From Promethearchaeota archaeon (GTDB lineage Archaea > Asgardarchaeota > Lokiarchaeia > Sigyniarchaeales > SOKP01), in assembly GCA_029838195.1 (NCBI GenBank), contig JALGVJ010000001.1:124001-188000 (forward strand): DNA of 64,000 nucleotides, read 5' to 3'. Positions 57,625 to 64,000 of the stretch are shown here, piece by piece; position 1 is the first letter of the stretch, and every line of letters begins with the position of its first letter. The position numbers and the translations under genes were made by a program. The notes beneath the pieces were generated by a model. The model was not told where the DNA came from. It saw only the letters and a list, made by a program, of their open reading frames with translations, and did not search any database.

Positions 57625-58647
57625 TTACGATTCATGTTGGTTTTTTCGAGCAAATTCGCGAACATAGCGAATGAACGTGTCAATGTTAAAATTTGTCTTG
57701 ACTGAGGTGAAAAGAAATTTCCATTCTCTATTTTCGATAGCATCAAATTCAAATGTTTCAAACAATCGTGTTTTCAATTGAGAAAGATGATGCTCATCTG
57801 GAGCGTCCTTGGACATGTTGTTAATTAAATCTACTTTATTAGCTAAAATAATTAAAGGGACTCCATATAATTCATATCGATTTAAAATTTTCCAGAACGC
57901 TTGTTTTGATTCCTCAAATCTATTAGGATTCGCAGCATCAATCATGAAGGTGATAATGTTCGAATCTTGTATTCCCAATAACCATTTTTTTCGAAAATTT
58001 TGTTGTCCAGGCATGTCCCATAGAGCCAATAGTCGATTATCATCTTGAACATATTCAATATTAAATTTTCTAGTGGGCGTAAAAAAATTATCATCATATT
58101 CCCCTGTCTTGATCCTTCTTACAAGAGATGTCTTTCCAGCAGCATCAATGCCGAATAAAAATAGTTTAATTGTATTTGTTTTAGTCATCAGCTCTATTTT
58201 TGGATATTTTTCAACGACCTCATCTCCATATCTCCTCAGATCAATAAATAAAGTGATTAAAAAGTTTTCGATATTTATTTCTTCTTCAAAAGGGCTAAAA
58301 CTTTCAGAATTTAAGTACTCATTTAATAATTCCAAAAAATATTCTCTATAATCAAAGGGATTATCATGCTGTTCAAAAATTAAACCAACATGAATTTTTT
58401 GATTAATGCTCATGGAAAAAATGTTGAGTCCCTTGAGGACTTGAGCTTTTGGTTCAGAAATAGTATATTTTAAATGATTATTGTTTTTTATTATTTGGAC
58501 ATTTGTTTCTAATCCTTGCCCGAGAAAAAAATTCTTAATAAGTTGTTTATCGTTGAGGAAAGGAAAGTTTTCTGGATAACTATAAATGTTTAGCTCATCT
58601 AGCTCATTGATGTCATTTCCTATAAAACAAAATATATACTGTATCAA
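57625..58647 (-). CDS. Longin-like domain fused to Arf-like GTPase
   Basis: 340 residues. Residues 1-115 form a longin-like N-terminal module (MIQYIFCFIG, IYSYPENFP then predicted beta-alpha). GTPase: G1 GIDAAGKTS (166-174), switch I FTPTRKFN, G3 WDMPGQ (Gly replaced by Pro within the WDxGGQ motif of Arf), G4 NKVD and G5 TSVK. In eukaryotes longin domains act with Arf/Rab/Rag. The frame starts at a TTG (58647). Operon with the V4R gene (168 bp) and the W-motif gene (96 bp). Confidence 0.82.
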   Translation of the reverse strand: MIQYIFCFIGNDINELDELNIYSYPENFPFLNDKQLIKNFFLGQGLETNVQIIKNNNHLKYTISEPKAQVLKGLNIFSMSINQKIHVGLIFEQHDNPFDYREYFLELLNEYLNSESFSPFEEEINIENFLITLFIDLRRYGDEVVEKYPKIELMTKTNTIKLFLFGIDAAGKTSLVRRIKTGEYDDNFFTPTRKFNIEYVQDDNRLLALWDMPGQQNFRKKWLLGIQDSNIITFMIDAANPNRFEESKQAFWKILNRYELYGVPLIILANKVDLINNMSKDAPDEHHLSQLKTRLFETFEFDAIENREWKFLFTSVKTNFNIDTFIRYVREFARKNQHES

Positions 58648-58743
58648 GTTTTTCGCAAAGCGTTTTATCCCTTATTAATGGAAAATAACTTGTACCTAAA
58701 AAAAGTTTTGAATGATACATGGAAAATTCGTGAAAAAAGAATT

Positions 58744-60030
58744 TTATGAACCAGATTTTCTTGGAGTATTACATATAGGACATTTATTCCATTCTGGGCG
58801 TAAAGCATAGCCACATTGTGGGCAAGGCTCTAAGCTTTCCTCTGGCTCCCATTCTGGAATGTTTAATTCGCTCATTTGTCTTTTTTTTGCCAATTCCTCT
58901 AAGGATTTTTCATCCCAAACCTCCATTCCTTCAGGAATGCCAGATCTTCGGCTTTTAGCTAATTCCTCCAATTCTTCTTCCGTCCATACCTCTAAACTTG
59001 ATGGAACAGGTCCCTCTGCCCTTTCGGCGTTTTTCACGAGCTCTTCTTCCTTCCACACGTCTAATTCGGGTTCTCCATGCCTGGATTCACCTTGTAAGCG
59101 CGAAGTAGCTTCACAACAAAGGGCAGAAAATTTTAATAACGCTTCAAAGCACCTTTCAAATTTGGTATTTTCAGTAGATTCATTAATTACAGCAATAAAT
59201 GTAGTTTTTCTAGAAGGTTGGGGAATAGCGAGTGCGTTTATCACGATATTCGATTTAGCTCGGCCCGATTCAAGATCCGTGGTAAGATTATTCATGACCT
59301 CCATTAAATCATCGTCTTCATGAAGATAATCGCAATATGGATCGCCATGACGCTGAAAATTTTCTTGATAATTAATTAAAAAATTTTTTATATCTTTCGA
59401 TTCAATTTTTTTTAAAAGTTGATCCAATGCATTAATTAACGTTGAGGTAGAAGTTTCCCCATTGAAAAAATTCGCTCCTTCTTTCCATGTGATACTTTCC
59501 ATTACCGGTGAAAATAAAGGTTCTACATTCTTGATTTTACCATGGATAATGGCCCGAGGTAGCAAACATTTAATTTCTCCGGTATAAATAATGAGGGTAT
59601 CATATAATTTAGGATTTTTCCCATCTATTTCTATTTGGGGAATATTATTAAAATGAACATTGATAAAAGGCATTTCTTTAACGGCTATGATTGCCCCACA
59701 AGTTTTATTAATTTTTTCTCTTAGCATTTTAAAATAAGATTTAACAAAATCTTTTAATTTACTTTTTTGATCTTTATATTCTTCTTTTTCTAACTCTTTA
59801 TCTACTTGTTCCCATAGAGATTTTATTAGATTCTCATTTCTTTTAATATTTCCACCGTACTTGATCACGTCTCCCACGGTATTCAGCTTTAAAATCTCAG
59901 TTGCTTGCTCGATTAAATTTTCTTGATATGGGTTTAATTTTTCAAAATCTAAAAATTCTTGAATATCTATCTCTAAGAAATCTATTATTTTTTGATAAAA
60001 ATCGAGTTCAGACAAATATAACCACCGCAA
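58744..60030 (-). CDS. Zinc-ribbon protein with three W-E-L repeats
   Basis: About 428 residues. An N-terminal helical and alpha/beta region (1-310), then three repeats of about 23 residues with VW.EEEL or VWDEKSL and EELAK (about 323-390), and a C-terminal zinc ribbon CPQC...CPIC (403-420). The repeats recall protein-docking motifs, possibly for the adjacent longin-GTPase. The frame starts at a TTG at 60030 (or TTG at 60015, MSELDF, with GGTGGT before it). First gene of the three-gene run with the GTPase and V4R genes. Not a known family to me. Confidence 0.7.
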   Translation of the reverse strand: MRWLYLSELDFYQKIIDFLEIDIQEFLDFEKLNPYQENLIEQATEILKLNTVGDVIKYGGNIKRNENLIKSLWEQVDKELEKEEYKDQKSKLKDFVKSYFKMLREKINKTCGAIIAVKEMPFINVHFNNIPQIEIDGKNPKLYDTLIIYTGEIKCLLPRAIIHGKIKNVEPLFSPVMESITWKEGANFFNGETSTSTLINALDQLLKKIESKDIKNFLINYQENFQRHGDPYCDYLHEDDDLMEVMNNLTTDLESGRAKSNIVINALAIPQPSRKTTFIAVINESTENTKFERCFEALLKFSALCCEATSRLQGESRHGEPELDVWKEEELVKNAERAEGPVPSSLEVWTEEELEELAKSRRSGIPEGMEVWDEKSLEELAKKRQMSELNIPEWEPEESLEPCPQCGYALRPEWNKCPICNTPRKSGS

Positions 60031-60272
60031 GCCATGAGCTTGAAGTTTTTTATCATTATAATATGATTAATGATAAGGCTATAAAAATTTAATGTTGTAT
60101 CGCTGAATTTAAAAACGATCCCAAAAATTAAATCCTTCTGACTTTTATTATCATTCTTACCGAAAACCTAGAATTAATATTAATAAAATATAATATAATT
60201 TGTGATACGGTTTTTTTAAATAACATGAAAACATTTATAGATGGTTTTTATTAAATATAAAAGGAGAGGTCC

Positions 60273-61418
60273 ATGATTCATCATAATACTGAAAAAGATG
60301 AAAAAGAAATAGAAGCCATAAAATTAATTGATAAAGCAGAAGAATTAGTGGCTAAAGGAAAAGGCGAAGAAGCCATTAACATGTATGAAAAAGCCGCTCA
60401 AATATATCTCAATTTAGGAAGTTATATCAAGTTAGACCAGTTATTCATCAGAATCATCGATATCATTTCCCAATTCAAGAATAAAATTCAAGCGATTTAT
60501 CGATTAAAATCCATGATTAGAAAAACGGAAAAATTGAATTTAAAAGAAATTTCTGCCCGATTGCTAATACAACTTGGGAATATCTCCTTTAACATGAAAG
60601 ATTGGGAAAGTGCGGGTGAAAGCTGGAGAAAAGCTTCAGAATATCTCCAAGAAGAAGATCTAGAAGAATACCGCGACCTGTCTTCCTTATTGCTTCTAAA
60701 GGCGGGACAAGTCCTTGAACGCTCATCTATTAAAAGAGATCTAGGAAAACGCCTTATATTAAAAGGTGTCATGAGAAAAACTAAATTTGATGAACATTAT
60801 GAAATGAAGGAAAATAGAGCCTTAACACTCTTGGAAATGAAAGAATTTGAAGCAGCCGGAAAAAAATTCTTGGAGATTGCTAAAAATTTTGAAAAATCGC
60901 TCAGGAATATTGATGATCTCATTGATGAGGAATATAAAGACACTATTTTGACTACAAAAGCAAGGTTCATCCATTTCATAGCAGAATATCAAACTGTTGC
61001 CGCTCTTTGTTTGAGAGCTGCCAAGGATAGCAAATATAACGACCAAATTAAAAGCCTTGGAAAAAGCTCAATTGAATTGTTTAAGAAATCCATTAGCTTA
61101 TTAAAAGAATATCTTCTAAATGTAAAAAATGAACATGATTTTGATAAGGAACTCATTCTCAGGATAACCTTCGACACCATGCTAATTGAAATCATTCAAG
61201 AAATGTTAGGAAATCAGATAATAAAACCCTTAGAATATCTTCTTGAAAAATCTGAAGACCATGAAATTTTAATTCGAAAACTGAAAGAATCTCCATATTA
61301 TAAGATATCTGAGCGAATAGAAAACGTAGGAATCCAAGATACTTTAGATAAATTGCTTGAAACTAATCTTGGACACTTCGAGAAGATAAAAAATACCTTA
61401 ATTTCATATTTCATGTAA
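60273..61418 (+). CDS. TPR/SNAP-like alpha-solenoid protein
   Basis: 381 residues, all helical. Three to five TPR-like helix pairs are visible: LIDKAEELVAKGKGEEAINMYEKAAQIY, and later SFNMKDWESAGESWRKASEYLQ and LLEMKEFEAAGKKFLEIAKN (cut short here). TPR/SNAP-like solenoids bind SNARE or other proteins in eukaryotes. Perfect SD AAGGAGAGG (60261-60269). Divergent (243 bp) from the W-motif gene, so it shares a control region with the GTPase/V4R set. Confidence 0.75.
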   Translation: MIHHNTEKDEKEIEAIKLIDKAEELVAKGKGEEAINMYEKAAQIYLNLGSYIKLDQLFIRIIDIISQFKNKIQAIYRLKSMIRKTEKLNLKEISARLLIQLGNISFNMKDWESAGESWRKASEYLQEEDLEEYRDLSSLLLLKAGQVLERSSIKRDLGKRLILKGVMRKTKFDEHYEMKENRALTLLEMKEFEAAGKKFLEIAKNFEKSLRNIDDLIDEEYKDTILTTKARFIHFIAEYQTVAALCLRAAKDSKYNDQIKSLGKSSIELFKKSISLLKEYLLNVKNEHDFDKELILRITFDTMLIEIIQEMLGNQIIKPLEYLLEKSEDHEILIRKLKESPYYKISERIENVGIQDTLDKLLETNLGHFEKIKNTLISYFM

Positions 61419-61539
61419 CCTTACTATGATTATATTTCTTTTAAACAGCATTTAGAAACAAGGTTTTCTTTAAAACGTCTTTTTAACTAAAAATTTATAC
61501 CCAACCAAAAATTTAAAATAATTTTCTCAAACTGTTAAT

Positions 61540-61899
61540 TTAAAACTTGAAAATCAGGCGTTTAAATTTAAGAACACTAATCTTTCTCACGCCATGATTT
61601 CCACTGCTATAATCACACGTTATAAGTCCTGCTCTTTCAAGCATTTTAATCTGTGCCGAGATATTCGCTTCTGTCATGTTTAGCGCCGAAGCGATGTTTG
61701 ACACGTCCGATGGTTGATGTTGAATCATGGATAATATTTGTCGCCTGGTTTTACTGGATAAAGCCTTGATAGTTAATTCAATTTCCTCGTCTGAGGTAAC
61801 AATTTGGGATTCATTTTCGTTCTCTAATTTTAACATTAGTGTTGACTTAGGTAAACTTTCACTTTCTAATTCTAAAATATTGCTATCTGAAATTTGCAT
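61540..61899 (-). CDS. Winged-helix transcription regulator (ArsR-like)
   Basis: 119 residues. A 35-residue acidic N-terminus, then the wHTH: LSSKTRRQILSMIQHQPSDV, NIASALNMTEANISAQIKML (recognition helix), ERAGLITCDYSSGNHGVRKISV (wing). No metal-binding motif of ArsR. A sensor function cannot be told. Convergent with the TPR gene (121 bp). Confidence 0.8.
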   Translation of the reverse strand: MQISDSNILELESESLPKSTLMLKLENENESQIVTSDEEIELTIKALSSKTRRQILSMIQHQPSDVSNIASALNMTEANISAQIKMLERAGLITCDYSSGNHGVRKISVLKFKRLIFKF

Positions 61900-62546
61900 T
61901 ATTATTTTATTAGTGGTTTATTAATTTTAAATCGATTTTGACAAGGAAAATAAATAAATTCAAGCTTTAAAATGTTGCTTAAAAATTTTACATGATGATA
62001 TTGTAAGTAAAATATTGAAATGATTACAATGGATACAATACTTACAAATGATATCAAAAAATTACCTTTTAAACAAACAATTATTAATTAAGTTCAGATC
62101 TTAAATATTAAAATAGATCTTTATTTAATTAATTTAAATTATAGGAAACGCAATTTAGCTATGAAGATTGATGAGAGCTTGTGGAAAGTACAATTTATCT
62201 CTTTCCGAATTGGTCTATATTCTTGAAATTCGATTTTCTACAGCTAATTTCACATTTAATGAAAGTTCAAGTATTTTTTGAAATTTCGTTAGTATTTCGA
62301 ATGTTTTCTTGTCATGACTATAAATTAATTTTTTTGGGAAAATTGCTTTAAAGACATTTACCCAATTTATCCTAAAAGCAATAAATTTTACCAATTGGCC
62401 AAAAACATTCACAATTTTATAGAAATAAAAAATTTTTTAAGATTTTCTCTATTTTTTCGAATACTTTTAAATACAATGCTTACTTTTCCTACAAGATAAA
62501 CAAAAAATTACATTTTCTATAATTATAAAACACAAAAATTTTTCTC
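61900..62546. other. Divergent intergenic, 647 bp
   Basis: Holds the promoter for the wHTH gene (minus) and for the RHH-like gene (plus, TATA 62517-62529). A minus-strand frame of 65 codons (62215-62412) has no SD, no domain and poor composition; I do not call it. No RNA gene found. Confidence 0.4.
62517..62529 (+). promoter_or_regulatory. TATA element, leaderless start
   Basis: CTATAATTATAAA lies about 24 nt before the ATG at 62547, consistent with a leaderless transcript. Confidence 0.45.
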
Positions 62547-63188
62547 ATGTCAACAAGAAAGAAAAAAGGCTCCGCAATAATCCGAAAGGAAAGAGGAAAA
62601 AATGATACTGTTCTGACCATACGTATAGATAAAGAATTAAACGATATAATTCAACAACTTGGAGTAAAAAAGAGATTATCCAAATCAATTGTACTTAGAA
62701 ATTATTTAGAACTAGTACGCTATTTCCATGTCGATCATGACTCATTACGCTCATTAAACGAGAATGAGCTAATTATCACGAAAAGAAATTTTTTGTTCAA
62801 TCTTTTGGAAGAATTAGATGAGTTAAAACAAATTGAATATGGTTCACGCTTGGCCCGGTATATTAATGATATAGCCAGAATTCAGGGAAAAGATGATGAT
62901 ATCGGCTACAAGTTAGATTTATGCGAAAAACATGGTTTTTTTCCTAAATTTATTGATAAAAGAAATTATATTCTTATTTCAAAAAAATTTGGCCCAAAGA
63001 AATTCGTGGAAGCATTTTCTTGGATCTTACTAACTAAGGGTGAAGAAGGAGATTTTGATACTGCATTCATAGAGAGTGAAATATCGAAAAGTAGCAAAAT
63101 AAAGCGAAGTTATTTCGAAAAGATTAATCCGATTGAAAGAGATGCTTCCTATTATGCTTTTGAATTTGCTAAATATACTGAGAAATAA
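62547..63188 (+). CDS. Putative RHH-like DNA-binding protein
   Basis: 213 residues. A basic N-terminus, then TVLTIRIDKELNDIIQQLGVKKRLSKSIVLRNYLELVRYF (cut here across motif parts) resembles a ribbon-helix-helix (beta then two helices, with the S-K-S turn). The C-terminal two-thirds is helical and of unknown role (YELEFAKY end). Probably a regulator. Adjacent and opposite to the maltokinase gene (43 bp between ends), so possibly linked to it. Confidence 0.6.
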   Translation: MSTRKKKGSAIIRKERGKNDTVLTIRIDKELNDIIQQLGVKKRLSKSIVLRNYLELVRYFHVDHDSLRSLNENELIITKRNFLFNLLEELDELKQIEYGSRLARYINDIARIQGKDDDIGYKLDLCEKHGFFPKFIDKRNYILISKKFGPKKFVEAFSWILLTKGEEGDFDTAFIESEISKSSKIKRSYFEKINPIERDASYYAFEFAKYTEK

Positions 63189-63231
63189 AAAAATATGAGA
63201 TCCATGAAAAAATTTCATCAAGGAAGAAATT

Positions 63232-64000
63232 TCAGTTTTTATCCAAGATTTCCTTCAATCCAAGAATTGGAACGATTGACTTGTTTGGGCGATAAAGAAT
63301 TTCATAATTTATTTCATGGAGTACTCTCTCAATTGAAAAGTAATTTAGAAGGACAAGAGAGCAAGAATAGGTGTTTAAAATTTCTTTCATCACTTTTCCT
63401 TCCCAATAATTTAAAACGTATAAAAGAGAATCAAGGAATTTACTTGAAGGCTTAGCAGCTTTTCTGAAGAACATTCTGTATAGAATCTCTTCTGGAACTT
63501 CATATTTTCCCTTAGAAATCACTTGTTTTTCAATATAAAGTAAGAGAGTATTAAATTTTATATAGGAAAGTGCTCTAAAAATTGAGGCTAAATCTTTTTC
63601 TATCGGGAATTTTTCCTTTTTTTCTTCAATGGTTAGTTGAGGATCTCCTTCAAAATCGATGAAATAGAATTCATGAGCACCCTTTTTCTTTTTATAAAGG
63701 ATTTGTTCCATGTGAAGATCTTGATGAATTTTTTGTACATATACGGTTTTAGAATCGTAATCATGCTGAAAACGTTCAATTAAATCTTGAGTATCAATAA
63801 GTAATGAAATAATTTTTGGTAGATTATAGTAGGAACTTTTAGATTTTTTTTCCATGGTTTCGTGTAAATGAGCTATTATGGTATTTAGCTTTCTTGAATA
63901 AACGTCAAAAAAAGAATTACTCGCAACATGATATTCTTGTTCGTCATTAATATTAGGATCTTTCAGAGCTTCATGTAATTGCCTGATGTATGTGCCTATT
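63232..64000 (-). CDS. Maltokinase-like protein, 5' end off the window
   Basis: 256 codons are visible, open through the right edge (IGTYIRQLHEAL...). QKIHQDLHMEQILY holds the catalytic Asp and Asn/Gln of the aminoglycoside-phosphotransferase/maltokinase fold, and FYFIDFEGDPQLTIEEKKEK is the DFEG metal-binding segment, which is the most specific mark of Mak1/Pep2-type maltokinase (maltose to maltose-1-P). The C-terminal 90 residues form the helical lobe. It goes with the GH13 proteins in the window as part of alpha-glucan or trehalose metabolism. The ATG at 63855 is internal. Confidence 0.8.
   Translation of the reverse strand, partial: IGTYIRQLHEALKDPNINDEQEYHVASNSFFDVYSRKLNTIIAHLHETMEKKSKSSYYNLPKIISLLIDTQDLIERFQHDYDSKTVYVQKIHQDLHMEQILYKKKKGAHEFYFIDFEGDPQLTIEEKKEKFPIEKDLASIFRALSYIKFNTLLLYIEKQVISKGKYEVPEEILYRMFFRKAAKPSSKFLDSLLYVLNYWEGKVMKEILNTYSCSLVLLNYFSIERVLHEINYEILYRPNKSIVPILGLKEILDKN

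Noticed and set aside
62215..62412. 65-codon minus-strand frame
   Set aside because: No SD, no recognisable domain, and it sits in the divergent promoter region.
63195..63455. 86-codon plus-strand frame overlapping the maltokinase end
   Set aside because: Antisense of the well-supported maltokinase frame.
1..64000. CRISPR arrays, insertion sequences, tRNA or rRNA genes
   Set aside because: No regularly spaced direct repeats, transposase-like frames, or cloverleaf or rRNA signatures were seen by eye. A tRNAscan-SE or Infernal run would be decisive.

Overview
This window looks like a chromosomal piece of an Asgard archaeon, most likely a member of the Lokiarchaeia or a close relative. The DNA is very AT-rich. 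Core genes are archaeal (RadA recombinase, EndA-type tRNA-splicing endonuclease, a MEMO1-family protein, archaeal GlmM and GlmU-like enzymes, small-type PurL with separate PurQ and PurS). Several genes have the eukaryote-like architectures typical of Asgards: Arf/Rag-like GTPases fused to roadblock or longin-like modules, a VWA protein with two RING-like fingers, a V4R protein and a TPR/SNAP-like solenoid. Several genes have a TATA element 25-30 nt before the start codon, and others have good Shine-Dalgarno sequences. The class assignment is inference; no rRNA or tRNA gene was found.

Layout. 0-2.1 kb: small membrane proteins and a short Cys-containing protein. 2.3-8.6 kb: a purine cluster on the minus strand (purC, a small membrane protein, purS, purQ, purL, and a divergent purF). 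A perfect 57-bp tandem duplication lies between purS and the small membrane protein. 8.6-13.7 kb: MazG-like pyrophosphatase, alpha/beta hydrolase, a GPH-family sugar symporter and a large helical protein. 14.2-21.7 kb: a hexosamine and glycan block with GlmM, an isomerase-only SIS protein, full-length GlmS, a GlmU-like bifunctional enzyme and a GH13 amylase. 22.7-26.2 kb: a complete 2-hydroxyacyl-CoA dehydratase set (two subunits plus activator ATPase). 26.3-32.4 kb: VIT-like protein, DUF47 protein, EndA, MEMO, a coiled-coil protein, a PfkB-type kinase and a YdjM-like membrane protein whose start appears non-canonical.

32.7-33.7 kb and 45.4-45.9 kb hold decayed genes: a PCNA C-terminal remnant, a truncated DUF362 gene and a metallo-beta-lactamase-fold gene broken by a nonsense codon and a frameshift. 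Between them are RadA, a phosphohexomutase-like pseudoenzyme, a second and very large GH13 protein (1137 aa), a sugar-nucleotide transferase, a GalT/HIT-like protein and a longin-like protein with a possible ACT domain. 46-56 kb: an RHH regulator, an MtrH-family methyltransferase, VWA-RING, HhH-GTPase-roadblock, a second GPH symporter, an SDR dehydrogenase and the CODH/ACS alpha subunit. 56.8-61.4 kb is an island of trafficking-like genes: a W-motif/zinc-ribbon protein, a longin-GTPase, a V4R (Bet3-fold) protein and a divergent TPR/SNAP-like protein. The right edge has two regulators and a partial maltokinase.

Taken together the window suggests de novo purine synthesis, amino-sugar nucleotide synthesis, alpha-glucan turnover (two GH13 enzymes, maltokinase, sugar symporters), and anaerobic metabolism by acyl-CoA dehydration and the Wood-Ljungdahl pathway. 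The strongest candidate for a new system is the 56.8-61.4 kb island, which combines a Bet3-like fold, a longin-fused GTPase and a solenoid protein.
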